NCBI RefSeq assembly: GCF_004135345.1
Contig: NZ_CP035495.1
Location: 1,798,001-1,862,000, forward strand
Source of the DNA: Xylanimonas allomyrinae
GTDB taxonomy: Bacteria; Actinomycetota; Actinomycetes; Actinomycetales; Cellulomonadaceae
DNA: 64,000 nucleotides
Reading direction: 5' to 3'
Shown: one piece after another, positions 23,877-37,160 of the stretch
Layout of the letters: each line of letters opens with the position of its first letter
How positions within the stretch are numbered: position 1 is the stretch's first letter
Notes under the pieces: model-generated
Seen by the model: only the letters and a program-made list of their open reading frames with translations
Database searches by the model: none
Told to the model about the DNA's origin: nothing
Position numbers and translations under genes: made by a program

Positions 23877-24640
23877 ATGCCCAGATTCGCTGCTACCGCT
23901 GCCCCCGACACGGGCTTCGCGGCCCGCTCGCCTCCGCCGCCGTACTCACAATCCTCACCGCGATCACCTACGCGCCCCGGGCTTCGCTGTTCACCCATCT
24001 CACCGAATCGGTCAACGGGTCTCGCGTCGAGGATCTCGTCGTACGGCTCGCCGACAAGGGGTTGCTGCTTCTAGTTGCCACCGCCGGAATCCTCGCCGTG
24101 GTCACCTGGCTGCGCGACCGTCCCGGGTTCCTGCGGCTCGCCGTCGGCGGGCTCGGCGCGATCGTCTCCTACGCCACCAGCGAGGCCGTCAAGACCCTCG
24201 TGGCCCAGCCGCGCCCCTGTCACACCCTCGACGTCGTCACCGCGCTCACCTGCCCAACGGCCACCGACTGGTCCTGGCCCAGCAACCACGCCACGATCGC
24301 AGGGTCGATCGCCGTCGCGTGCCTCCTCGTCGCACCCCGCCTCTGGCCACTGCTGGTTCCACTCGCCGCAATCGTGGCCACCGCACGCGTCGGCGCAGGA
24401 GTCCACTACCTGCACGACATCACCGCAGGCCTCGCCCTCGGCACCCTCATCACCGCGCTCATCAGCACCTACGCCACCCCTGCGCTCGCCCGCATCCCCT
24501 TGGTGCAGCGGGCGACGCGTCGATCAGCGCCCCGCGCTGATCCTCCTCGTCGCCGCGCGATCTCGACAGGTGCACTGCACGTGCCACCCACCGCCCACCC
24601 AGAGGAAGGGTCGACGAGCCGGGGGCTGCTCGGCGGGTGA
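23877..24640 (+). pseudogene. PAP2-family membrane phosphatase, probably frameshifted near its start
   Basis: From about 23,910 one frame encodes a membrane protein with the three PAP2 motifs: KTLVAQPRP, then PSNHA, then RVGAGVHYLHD with the catalytic His and Asp. This is typical of undecaprenyl-pyrophosphate or lipid phosphatases acting on the outer face of the membrane. This frame has no usable start codon before an upstream stop, apart from a TTG at 24062 that would delete the first membrane helix (ASAAVLTILTAITYAPRASL). The ATG at 23877 is in another frame, so a one-base indel near 23,910 is likely. It may recycle the undecaprenyl carrier or confer cell-wall drug tolerance with the adjacent transporter. 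Confidence 0.7.
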
Positions 24641-24800
24641 CAGAGCCTGCCGCCGGAGGCTGACGGCTCGCGTCGCCCAGCCAACCTAGGGATGCCCGTG
24701 GCCGGATGGGGAGCAGCCTCCGGGGCGACGCCGGCGGTTGCCTGCAGTTCGCAGTCTCGTACCACCTTCACCCTTCCTCCCATTCCACCCGGAGCTATCT

Positions 24801-25618
<818 letters not shown>

Positions 25619-25619
<1 letters not shown>

Positions 25620-28182
25620 TGCTGACCCTGACCCTGGCGCAGATGCGCCGCTCGCTGCCCCGCCTCACGGCCGCCGGCATCGCCATCGTCATCGGCGCAG
25701 CGTTCGTCGCCGCCACCCTGCTCGCCGGCAACCTCATCACCCGCGCCACCTACGACGCGATCGCCGCGCAGTACGCGCACGCCGACCTCGTGATCGAGGT
25801 TCCCGACGGGGCAGCACTGACCGACGCCGACGTCGAGGCGGCCCGCACCACGCCCGGCGTAGCCGTCGCGGCCGGCACACTGCAGTCCCTCCAGTCGCTG
25901 GCGAGCGGCGCGCGCACCATCTATCAGGCCGTCATCCCGACCGCGCCCGACCCCCGCCTGATACCCCTGACGCTCGCCGACGGCGACTGGCCGGCAGGCC
26001 CAGGGCAGATCGCACTCCCGCCGGACGTGGCCGACCGGCTCGGCGTCGACGTCGGCGACGCCGTCAAACTGGACTCGACGAGCCAGGCCCAGGACTCCCA
26101 GGTGGTCACGGTCACCGGGCTGGTCAACGACCCGAGGAACGCCTACGGCGGCCAGGGCGGAGCCGCGGTGATGGACGCCGCCGCGCTGCACGCGCTGGTC
26201 ACCGCTCAGGCCGGCGGCTACCCCGACGCCGTCGCCTACACCGACGTCGCCGTCGTCCTGGCGGGCCGCGCCGACATCGAGGCCGTCCGTACCGCGCTGC
26301 GCGACGCCGTACCGACGGCAAGCGGTGTCGTTACCCCCGACGAGCACGCCCAGGCGAAAGCCGACGCGATGACCGGGGCGACAACGTCATCTTCGTGGTG
26401 TTCGTCCTAACATTCGCTGCGATCGCGCTCGTGGTGGCCGGGCTGGTGATCGCCAACACGTTCCAGGTGCTAGTCGCTCAGCGCACCCGGACCCTCGCGC
26501 TCCTGCGCGCGGTCGGCGCCAGCAAGCGCCAGGTCGGCCAGAGCGTCCTGGTGGAGGCCGCGGCGCTCGGTCTCGCGGCATCGGCGCTCGGCGTGCTGGC
26601 CGGCTGCGGCCTGGGCCAGACCGCTCTGTCCATCGCCCGCCGGAGTGAGGCCGCGGTCTTCATGCCTGCCACGATCAATGTCACCTGGCAGGTGGTCGTC
26701 GCCCCGCTCCTGGCGGGTGTCGCCGTGACCGTCCTCGCTGCGCTCGCGCCCGCACTCGCCGCCACCCGAGTCGCGCCGCTGGCCGCAATGCGTCCCGACG
26801 ACGGCCCCGCTGCCGACAAGAGGACGTCCGGCCGCGTCCGGCTCGTGGCGTCGCTGCTGGCGGTCGTCGCGGGGTTGGCCCTCCTGGGCCTGGGCGCGTG
26901 GCTCGGCACAGCGCGAGCAGAGGTGAACTCCGGGCTCGTCGCCGGTGTGACCGGCGGCACGATCTCCTTCGTGGGCGTCGCCGTCTCGGCCGTGTACTGG
27001 CTGCCACACGTGGCCTCATGGTCGGGGCACCTCATCGGCCTGACTGGGCCGACAGCCCAGCTCGCCGCCGCGAACACCCGGCGCAATCCGCGACGCACCA
27101 CGGCGACGTCGACGGCACTGCTCATCGGCGTCACCCTCGTCACCACGATGTCCACGGGTGCCGCCAACGCCCGCGCGAGCCTGGACGGCGTCCTCGACAA
27201 GAGGTACCCCATCGACCTGCTGGTCCAGTCGAGTGGCTACGAACTGGACGGCGCGCTCACGGCGCTGCCGCCGGACGTCGTCGCGGCGGTCAGGAGGACC
27301 AACGCTGTGACCGCGATGGTGCAACCGCTCGACGCCACCCTCACGCTCGCTGGTGCAACCGCGATCGGTCGCGACCCAGCCGATATCACGGCGATGGGCA
27401 TCGACCCAGCCGCCGGGCAGACGACGCTCACGGACGACTCGATCATCGCGGGCCTGGCACCCGGCGTCGTCGTCGTCCCGCCCTCCCAGGCTAAGGCGTG
27501 GCGCATCACGGCCGGTGACGACGTCACGCTGAGCGGGCCGGACGGGACGATTACGCTCACCGCTGCGGTGGCCGGCGAAGACGGCCCAGGCGCCTGGATC
27601 CTGGATCCGGCAGACCTCAATGTCGTCGCCGCACAAACCGCCTCCAGCCAAATGTGGGCGTCGCTGCGCAACGGCGCCGACGACGTCGCGGCCATCCAGG
27701 ACGCGATCTCCGAGACCGGCAAAGCCGTCGTCGTCGCTGGAGTCGCGGTCCAGCGCGAGTCGTTCCAGGACGTCATCGACACTGTCCTCGGCGCGGTCCT
27801 GGGCCTGCTGGCGGTCGCCGTCGTCATCGCCCTGATCGGCGTGGCCAACACCCTGTCGCTGTCGGTCTTCGAGCGACGCCGCGAGTCGGCCACGCTCCGA
27901 GCCATCGGCGTCACCCGCGGCCAGCTACGCCGGATGGTTGCCGTAGAGGGCATGCTCATCTCCGGCGTCGGCGCAGCCCTCGGTATCACGACCGGACTGC
28001 TCTATGGGTGGTGCGGAGCAATGGCGGCACTCGGCGCCTTAGGAGACGTGCGCTTCGAGACACCGTGGCGCGACATTGCACTCACGATCGTCATCGCTCT
28101 GGTCGCGGGCCTTGTCGCCTCCGTACTGCCCGGCCGCTCAGCGGCCAAGCCCTCCCCCGTTGAGGCACTCGCCACCGAGTAG
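25619..28182 (+). pseudogene. FtsX/MacB-type ABC permease with one frameshift
   Basis: Two frames together give a permease of about 854 residues with the usual design: an N-terminal helix, a large extracytoplasmic MacB-PCD domain, three helices (IFVVFVLTFAAIALVVAGLV onward), a fourth helix, a second extracytoplasmic domain, and three C-terminal helices ending GRSAAKPSPVEALATE. Conserved TLALLRAVGASKRQV and ATLRAIGVTRGQLRRM loops contact the ATPase. The first frame ends at 26410. The run GGGG at 26375-26378 is where one extra G would rejoin the frames (TGGDNVIFVVF). This is more likely a homopolymer error than a true loss. Its partner ATPase is directly upstream. Confidence 0.8.
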
Positions 28183-28204
28183 CACGCCCGGGCGGTTGGT
28201 ACTG

Positions 28205-28313
28205 GTGTCAACGGCTGGTGAATCCGGGTTCGTCCTGCTGCGCCGCCGCTGGGTCGTGGAACGCACCTCTGGGTGGCTGGTCAACCAACGCCGCCTCCTG
28301 CGTGTTCACAGGC
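28205..28313 (+). mobile_element. IS5-family transposase fragment (right copy)
   Basis: The plus strand here encodes [19 protein letters not shown] and NQRRLLRVH, matching base for base much of the fragment at 20,886-20,950 on the other strand. Only about 35 codons remain, with no terminal repeats. With the left copy it brackets the two-component/PAP2/ABC block in inverted orientation, as in an old composite transposon or two independent insertions. Confidence 0.7.
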
Positions 28314-28382
28314 ACGCTCTCAGCGGAGCCGCGCTCGCGCCGCGGACGCGAACCACGGGACCCCGGCAAGGTCGAGTGCCGT

Positions 28383-28882
28383 TCACACGTCGGCGACGCT
28401 GGCCGGCGGGCGTCGCATCACCGCGGCCTGCTCGACGATCACCGCCAGGCTGCCACGCGGATCCAGGTCGAGCTGATCGAGCAGGAACTCGTCCGGCGAG
28501 AGCGGATCGATGCCCAGCGGCGCGAGCGCCTCACGAGGGAAGTCGTCAAGGTTGCGCGTCACCACAGGGTCGGTGCGGCCCCGGACGGCGGCAGCCACAC
28601 CGTGCCGGTCGTCCGGGTCGGGCACCGCAAGCCTGCCGCGAGCGGTTCCCATCCGTGCACGCACGCGTCATCGAAGACCTCGGTCAAGGCGCGCAGACGG
28701 GACTCGGTCCGGGACGGGGCCAGGTCCGGGCGCACGGCCCGCATCGCGCGCCGCACGTCATCAAGGACCTTTTCGCTCCACACCGGGCGGAACAGGTCCC
28801 GCGCGGCAAGCCGCAGAGGTGTGTCGGCGAGCGCGACGGGGACCAGGACGTTCGCGTCTAGCAGCGCGGTGAACGACGCCAC
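28383..28882 (-). pseudogene. PIN-domain toxin, split by a frameshift
   Basis: The first frame (GTG 28882) has the PIN opening ASFTALLDANVLVPVALADT and ends in the wrong frame after WEPLAAGLRC. The second frame supplies VPDPDDRHGVAAAVRGRTD and VVTRNLDDFPREAL, the conserved acidic and TxN/D motifs, to the stop at 28383. A one-base loss near 28,625 separates them. It would be a VapC-type ribonuclease paired with the HTH antitoxin remnant 3 nt upstream. Its two halves and the truncated partner suggest a dying module next to the IS fragment. Confidence 0.65.
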
Positions 28883-28885
28883 GCC

Positions 28886-29134
28886 TCACCCCCGATGCCG
28901 GGCGCGGTCCAGGGCGTCCGCGTAGTCGCCCGCAGACTGACCGGAGAGGTCGTCCTCGCCCGCCTGACGCGTCATCTCCTCCAACCCGAGCCGGCGCGCG
29001 ACCCGGCGCCGGTCCCGGAACTCCGGCACATCGCTCAGCCGCAGCCGGCGATGCCGCCCCACCCCCGCCGGAGGCAGCACCGGACGTTCCAGCCGCGCAG
29101 CGTCCTCGACGACACGAACCCACCCCAGCCACAA
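28886..29134 (-). pseudogene. Excisionase-type HTH antitoxin, N-terminally degraded
   Basis: The block GVGRHRRLRLSDVPEFRDRR, RVARRLGLEEMTRQAGEDDL and YADALDRARHRG matches the second half of the short HTH antitoxins that partner VapC/PIN toxins (usual pattern: ...vGrHRRvrlaDvlay..rr...). The preceding HTH helix is missing; the residues upstream do not resemble it in any frame. It lies 3 bp before the PIN gene, as expected for an antitoxin-toxin pair. Confidence 0.5.
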
Positions 29135-29257
29135 CTCGCAAGAATCGAACCCCCGGTGCTGTCACCGGCATCGCGCCGCGTCCGCCGTCGCCTCGCACAC
29201 CTGAAGCGCAACAGCGGCCGTCCGTCCTGGGCGCCGTGTGGCATCCAGGAGGTCGCG

Positions 29258-29737
29258 GTGTCCATCCCGACCAGGCAGTGCATCGTCGGCGAGATCGCCT
29301 CCGCACCGCACATGTCCAAGACCACCGACGGCGGTGAGCGGTACTTCGCCCGCATCAAGATCAAGGCCCGCCGACCGCGCCCCGACGGCACCTACGGACC
29401 CCCGGCCGAGACGTTCCACAACCTCGTCGCGTTCGGCCGCGCCGCCCAACGGGCCCGCACCCGCGTGCGCGAGGGCGACGTCATCGTCGCCGCCGGGTAC
29501 GTGCGCGAGTACGTCCACACCGTGGCCGGCGTCGAGCGCCGCGACGAGGAGTTCGTCATGCGCTGGTTCGGGCACGACGCCTGGCGCACCACCTACCGCA
29601 TCGCCCGCACCGGCCACCACCGCTCCGAGGCCGCTGCACGGCGCACCACCGCCCCGGCCGAGGTCGGGTACGCGACCCTCGCCGAGGGCCTCGCCGCCGC
29701 CGCCGAGGACGCCCTGCACGCCGGTGGTGCGCGATGA
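29258..29737 (+). CDS. ssb: Single-stranded DNA-binding protein (element-encoded)
   Basis: The 159-residue protein has an OB-fold: TRQCIVGEIASAPHMSKTT, RYFARIKIKARRPRPDG, TFHNLVAFGRAAQRARTRVR, GDVIVAAGYVREYVHT. The last block is the SSB motif 'kGd.v.v.G.l..r.y'. The C-terminus lacks the acidic DDDIPF-type tail of the chromosomal SSB, which is common for plasmid and ICE versions. It would coat the transferred strand or support element replication with the primase-polymerase. GTG 29258 follows AGGAGG with a 7-nt spacer. It starts an operon with the next three genes (4-bp overlap). Confidence 0.8.
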   Translation: MSIPTRQCIVGEIASAPHMSKTTDGGERYFARIKIKARRPRPDGTYGPPAETFHNLVAFGRAAQRARTRVREGDVIVAAGYVREYVHTVAGVERRDEEFVMRWFGHDAWRTTYRIARTGHHRSEAAARRTTAPAEVGYATLAEGLAAAAEDALHAGGAR

Positions 29738-30252
29738 GCGGGCACCCGTTCGGTGACGACCTGCCCCCGGGCCCGGTCAACTGGAACGAGCTCCTCCCCG
29801 AGCAGGCCGAGGAACAGTGGTGCGCCCTGGACGCCTGGGTGACCTGGCTGCGCCGCGCCTACGGCCTGTCCCCCATGGAGATCCCGCCGTTCTGGCACCG
29901 CCACGACGAGCTCGTCTGGGAACTCTCCGCCCTGCACCAGCACTGGCTCGCCTGCTACGGCGACGGCGCCGCCCTGTCCGCACCCATCCAGTGGCACCGT
30001 GACTTCCGCGAGGCCCGCACCCGGCTGCGTGAATGGGTCGCGGCCTGCGGCACCGACATCGCCTCCGACCGGCCCACCCTCAACCCGACCTGGCCCGGCG
30101 AACCACCCACCGACGCCGACGCCGACGCCGACCCCACCCGGGTGCTCACGGACCGCGCCGCGGACTTCCGAGCCACCGTCGAGGCCGACATCGCCGTCCG
30201 TGAGGCCACCCTCGAGGTCTACCTCACCGCAGTCCGCGAAGCGGACGCGTGA
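29734..30252 (+). CDS. Hypothetical protein, 172 aa (DUF4913-like layout)
   Basis: The protein has a tryptophan-rich helical domain: CALDAWVTWLRRAYGLSP, FWHRHDELVWELSALHQHWL, IQWHRDFREARTRLREWVAA. The 'WV.wL...y', 'W..H.e....l..l...W' and 'WHRDF..A...L' spacing recalls DUF4913 proteins, which are frequent on actinobacterial plasmids and conjugative elements next to SSB or relaxase genes. Its function is unknown. ATG 29734 overlaps the SSB stop, and its stop overlaps the next gene. Confidence 0.5.
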   Translation: MSGHPFGDDLPPGPVNWNELLPEQAEEQWCALDAWVTWLRRAYGLSPMEIPPFWHRHDELVWELSALHQHWLACYGDGAALSAPIQWHRDFREARTRLREWVAACGTDIASDRPTLNPTWPGEPPTDADADADPTRVLTDRAADFRATVEADIAVREATLEVYLTAVREADA

Positions 30253-31256
30253 TGGAGCTCCACGCCGGCCAGTACCAGGCCCTCATCGCGGACCTCACCG
30301 CCATCACCGACCACCTGCAAACCAGCGCCCACGACGCCTACCGGTCCATCCACGGCCCCCTGTGGCACGGCCTGCACACCCTCGGCTTCACCGGCGGGCA
30401 CGTCCTGGCCCAGGGCGACGGCGCCTCGACCCTCCTGCTACGCCCCGACGCCGCCGAACACCAGCAAGAGGACTACAGCGCCCGCATGACCACCCTCGAC
30501 GACGTCGAGACCACCACCGACGCGGCCACCGTCATCCGCGGCGGGCAAGGCGACTACGACCTCGTCATCAACACCCTGCCCATCGCCGACGTCCACCTAC
30601 GCGACCCCGCCCGGTGGAGCACCCGACTCCACCTCCACTACGCCCAGGCCCTCGCCTCCATCCGCCTCACCCGACCCGGCGGCATCGCCGCCATCCTGGC
30701 CACCCACGACCTCCTCGACGTCCCCAACGACGTCCTGCGCAGACACCTGAACCGCGACGCAGACTTCCTCGGCGCCATCCGCTTCCCCTCCGGGTTCTGG
30801 CGACCCCAAGCCGGGACCGACAACGTCGTCGACCTCATCCTGCTCACCCGAACCAACGACGGACCCCACCGCGCCGGACAGTTCCCACCGTCAGCGCCCG
30901 TGACCCTGCACGGGCACGAGATCGCGATCACCCGGCACTACACCGACACACCCCTGCACCTCCTCGGCACGCACGACGCCGAAACCACCCCCTGGGGCCG
31001 CCCCACCATCACCGTCACCCCCAACACAGGCCGCACCGTCGTACCGCGCCTGCACGAAGCGCTCCAAGACATCGCCACCACCGCCATCGAGCACGAGCTC
31101 ACCACCGCGCCCACCGGCACCATCCAGACCATGTGGGCCATCAAGGCCGGCCCCTACGTCCCCGACCTGCTCCAGATCCCCGGCAACGCCATGAAGGCAC
31201 CCAACCCCGACCTGTGGATGCGCCCCAGCGCACCCGGCCCCGACATCGACCTCTGA
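30252..31256 (+). CDS. Methylase-fold protein with degenerate catalytic motif
   Basis: The 334-residue protein resembles the N6-adenine methylase module of the large methylase-helicase proteins of mobile elements. Matching blocks are YDLVINTLPIADVHLRDP, then the helix AQALASIRLTRPGGIAAIL, then FLGAIRFPSGFWRPQAGTDN and VVDLILLTR. In active enzymes the first block reads NPPF/NVPF; here it is NTLP, and the SAM-binding glycine motif is not convincing either. The helicase half is absent. It may be a catalytically dead DNA-binding or regulatory derivative. ATG 30252 overlaps the previous stop (TGATG); the xis gene follows after 30 bp. Confidence 0.6.
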   Translation: MELHAGQYQALIADLTAITDHLQTSAHDAYRSIHGPLWHGLHTLGFTGGHVLAQGDGASTLLLRPDAAEHQQEDYSARMTTLDDVETTTDAATVIRGGQGDYDLVINTLPIADVHLRDPARWSTRLHLHYAQALASIRLTRPGGIAAILATHDLLDVPNDVLRRHLNRDADFLGAIRFPSGFWRPQAGTDNVVDLILLTRTNDGPHRAGQFPPSAPVTLHGHEIAITRHYTDTPLHLLGTHDAETTPWGRPTITVTPNTGRTVVPRLHEALQDIATTAIEHELTTAPTGTIQTMWAIKAGPYVPDLLQIPGNAMKAPNPDLWMRPSAPGPDIDL

Positions 31257-31286
31257 CACCCCGAACCAGCAGCCCAGGAGGAGAAC

Positions 31287-31499
31287 ATGCCCGCCCAGCC
31301 GCACCACCGCACCGACCACGACCTCGTCCCCCTGCACGACGCCGCCGAACACTTCCACGTCTCCATCAAGACGCTCCGGCGCCGCATCTCCGACGGCACC
31401 ATCACCGGCTACCGCATCGGCCGCCTCGTCCGCGTCGACCTCGACGACGTCGAAGCGAGCCTCCTCCACGAGATCCCGGCGGTCCGCAGCGCCTTCTAG
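31287..31499 (+). CDS. xis: Excisionase/recombination directionality factor (Xis-like HTH)
   Basis: The 70-residue protein has the MerR/excisionase helix-turn-helix: VPLHDAAEHFHVSIKTLRRR followed by ISDGTITGYRIGRLVRVDLD, which includes the wing (RIGRLVRV). Such proteins bend attachment-site DNA and push the integrase toward excision. A strong AGGAGG site precedes ATG 31287. It converges with the integrase gene, and a hairpin lies between the two. Expression with the SSB operon would link excision to transfer functions. Confidence 0.8.
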   Translation: MPAQPHHRTDHDLVPLHDAAEHFHVSIKTLRRRISDGTITGYRIGRLVRVDLDDVEASLLHEIPAVRSAF

Positions 31500-31518
31500 T
31501 GGCGACCTCCACGACGGC

Positions 31519-31551
31519 CAGGGGGACTCGGGCACTGCCCGAGGCCCCCTG
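31519..31551. terminator. Bidirectional terminator between xis and int
   Basis: A hairpin with 15-nt arms (31519-31533 and 31537-31551), one mismatch and a 3-nt loop sits between the convergent stops of xis and int. Pyrimidine-rich sequence follows on the plus side, and no long T-run is present. Confidence 0.55.
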
Positions 31552-31558
31552 CCTCCTT

Positions 31559-32829
31559 CTAGGCGCTTCGCACGGCCGACTTCGCCGCGGCGGCGACTTG
31601 CTCCAGGGCGCGCTCGCTCATCCGGTTGGCGAGCTCGCGGTCACGCTCCATCGTCGCGTGCTGGTATCGGAGCACCACCTTGATGTCCGAGTGACCACCG
31701 CGGCGCATCAGTTCCGCGAGGGTCGCACCTTCCTGGGCGAAGAGCGTCAGGCCTGTGTGTCGAAGGTCGTGGAAGCGGAAGCCCGGCGGCAGCCCAGGAA
31801 CGCTGTCGCGCGCCTCCGCCCAGACATAGCCGAATTTCGTGTTCGAGAGGGGCATCCGGCTGAGGCTCTTAGCCGGCACGACCGGAGACATCGCCTCGCG
31901 CGCGACGTTCTCGGCCAGGTGCGCGGCCAGCCGGTCACGCATGATCCTCGGGACGCTCATCGACCGCTTGCCTGCCTCCGACTTCGGATCGGTGTAGTCC
32001 CCGGTGTTTGCGTTGAGCTGGCGGCGCACGTACAGCGTGGCGGTGCCGTCGTCGTGCCACCGGATGTCCCGGCGCTGAAGCCCGAGCACCTCGCCCCGCC
32101 GCAATTGACACCACGCCGCCAGCAGCACGAAGACTCGCCATTGCGGTGGCGTCGCGCAGTAGACGGCCTCGACCTGGACTGGGTCGATGACATCCTCGCC
32201 CGGGTCGTGGTCCGCTCCGTGACGCACCGACTCCTGCTTGCGGATGCGCACGTCAGGAGCCTTGGGGATGATCCCGTCACGCGCGGCCTGGCGCAGGATC
32301 ATCATGAGGACGACCAGCACGGGCCGCGTGACGCCGTTACGCGTCGCCTTCCGGTTCACCTCCGCCGGGATCTTGTCGAGTTTCGCCGTGAACTCACTGA
32401 TTCGCTCGACCGTGATCGTACGCACCGGAGTGTCGCCGAACTCTGGGACGAGGTAACCGGTGACCTTGCTCCGATACGTTCGCACCGTGCCAGCCGCGCG
32501 CATCTTGCCCGACCGGTTCGGGGTCCCCTCGATCAGCGCCATCCAGCGTCCGGAGTACTCGCGGAAACCGGTCGACTGGGCTTCCGCGGCCGCCGCAACG
32601 GCTTGACGGCGCGCGGCGACCAGCGCCGGCGGCTCCCACACGCCCTGCGCGATCACCGTTTGGGTCCGAGCAAGCCAGGCCCGAGCGTCAGTCTTTGTCT
32701 GGAACGTGAGTGCCTTGTCGTCCTCGGTGCGGGCCGTATACGTCCGTCCGTCCGGGCGGGGTACCGAACCTGCCATCGCCCCGATGGGAGCTTGCGCAGG
32801 CTTCCCCAGGTCTCTCGTGCGGTACTCAT
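31559..32829 (-). pseudogene. int: Tyrosine integrase of the element, frameshifted at a GGAC repeat
   Basis: A strong AGGAGG site precedes ATG 32829, which opens the arm-binding domain (WGSLRKLPSGRWQVRYPAR). The frame is lost at three tandem copies of GTCC on the plus strand (GGAC on the coding strand), 32742-32753. The remaining 400 residues continue in another frame (GRTYTARTEDDKALTFQTKT onward). They contain the core-binding domain and the catalytic residues: Arg in CQLRRGEVLGL, the HDLRH box, Gly-Gly-His in GGHSDIKVVL, and the nucleophile Tyr in RYQHA. A fourth repeat unit would restore one frame exactly. An internal ATG at 32776 could give a protein without the first arm strand. Integrates the element by site-specific recombination when intact. 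Confidence 0.75.
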
Positions 32830-32868
32830 CGCGCCCTCCTGGGCTTCCTGAGACGGCGGCCATCGGTC

Positions 32869-33054
32869 GTGCCACTCCGTGCCACGAACCGCGTGCCACT
32901 CGCAACTCCCGCGGAATTCTGCGGCTCGCAGGCGGTTGAAGCGGCTTGCTGTGGCACGAACGGGCACGCCGCGGGTGGCGCACCGGACCACAATGGCCGT
33001 CGGCGGGCTCTCCGTCGACACGTGGAAGGTGTGCGCGTGCCACCTGCGTGCCAC
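32869..33054. repeat. Six GTGCCAC sites next to int (candidate arm-type sites)
   Basis: GTGCCAC occurs at 32869-32875, 32879-32885, 32893-32899, 33037-33043 and 33048-33054, and inverted (GTGGCAC) at 32951-32957. The first three are 10 and 14 bp apart and the last two 11 bp apart, roughly one helical turn. They lie between the integrase start and nrdF, exactly where arm-type integrase or excisionase binding sites of an attachment region are expected. The stretch 32830-33190 holds no gene I can support. Confidence 0.5.
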
Positions 33055-33114
33055 ATCGGGTGGGCGTTGCTGTCCATGTCTGTCCTCCTGGGTCTCGTTC
33101 AGGAGGCACGCAAA

Positions 33115-33152
33115 GAGGCCCGGAACCGCAGAATCCTGCGGTTCCGGGCCTC
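33115..33152. terminator. Strong hairpin downstream of nrdF
   Basis: A perfect 17-bp stem (33115-33131 with 33136-33152, loop AATC) lies 39 bp after the nrdF stop on the minus strand. On that strand it is followed by a short TTT. It is the probable end of the nrdHIEF transcript and marks the chromosomal side of the element boundary. Confidence 0.7.
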
Positions 33153-33190
33153 TGGCCAGCCGGTTCGGGCTTCTGGTCCTGAGAGGTCTC

Positions 33191-36349
<3,159 letters not shown>

Positions 36350-36353
<4 letters not shown>

Positions 36354-36781
36354 GCTGAGATCAGTGACTGTCGTGGCCAAAATCGTCCCAATCCGTCACG
36401 GACGCGCTGCGCGTCCTCAGTTGTCCCCAGGAGCTCGAAGGCGTACAGGTACGGCACGTGGCACTTCGAGGCGATGATGTCACCGGCGATGCAGTAGGCA
36501 GCGCCGAAGTTGGTGTTTCCCGCGGCGATCACGCCACGGACGAGCGATCTGTTGTGCTCGTCGCCCAGGAACCGGCGCACCTGCCGGGGCACGGCCCCGC
36601 CCTCGTTCCCCCCGCCGTAGGTGGGGGCCATGAGGACGTAGGGCTCGTCGACGGTCAGGAAGCCGTCCGCCGGGCGGAGCGGGATGCGGTGGACCGAGAT
36701 GCCGAGCTCGTCCAGACGTAGCTTCTGGACGAACCTGTGGGTGTTCTCGGACACGCTGGAGAAGTAGACGAGCGAGCCCAT
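36350..36781 (-). CDS. nrdI: NrdI flavodoxin-like protein
   Basis: This 143-residue flavodoxin fold protein supplies oxidant (superoxide) to the NrdF dimanganese site for radical formation. The FMN phosphate loop is [18 protein letters not shown], followed by the typical [16 protein letters not shown] and [19 protein letters not shown] blocks. It is full length. Its stop overlaps the nrdE start (GTGA), and nrdH lies 50 bp upstream. Confidence 0.95.
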
Positions 36782-36831
36782 GTCACTCTCCCCGGGGCGC
36801 CCGCCCGTGGCGGGCGCTTCGCACGGTGGTG

Positions 36832-37077
36832 TCAGGCGGTCGCAGCCTGGCGGGCCATGGCGAGAGCGCCGATCTGGTCCGGGCGGAATCCCGACCAGTG
36901 GTTGTCACCGGCCACCACCACGGGTGCCTGCAGGTAGCCAAGGCCACGGACCATCTCCAGCGCCTCGGCGTCCTGCGTGATGTCCACGACCGTGTAGTCG
37001 ATGCCCTTCTTGTCGAGGGCACGGTAGGTCGCGTCGCACTGCACGCAGGCCGGCTTGCTGTAGACGGTGATGCTCAT
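36832..37077 (-). CDS. nrdH: NrdH glutaredoxin-like redoxin
   Basis: The 81-residue thioredoxin-fold protein has the CVQC redox motif in [20 protein letters not shown] and the NrdH signature WSGFRPDQI near its end. It passes electrons from thioredoxin reductase to NrdE. ATG 37077 follows an AGGGAG site and is the first gene of the operon, 84 bp downstream of the NrdR boxes. Confidence 0.95.
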   Translation of the reverse strand: MSITVYSKPACVQCDATYRALDKKGIDYTVVDITQDAEALEMVRGLGYLQAPVVVAGDNHWSGFRPDQIGALAMARQAATA

Positions 37078-37160
37078 GTTCGCTCCCTGACCTGGACTGA
37101 CACCCGTGAAGTTACGTCGGTGTGGTTCACGCGAGGGCCTGAAGGTCCCGCAGGCCACAA

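Noticed and set aside
29999-32851. A 950-codon plus-strand frame over the methylase-like and integrase genes
   Set aside because: Low-complexity Arg/Pro/His sequence in the wrong frame of several coupled genes.
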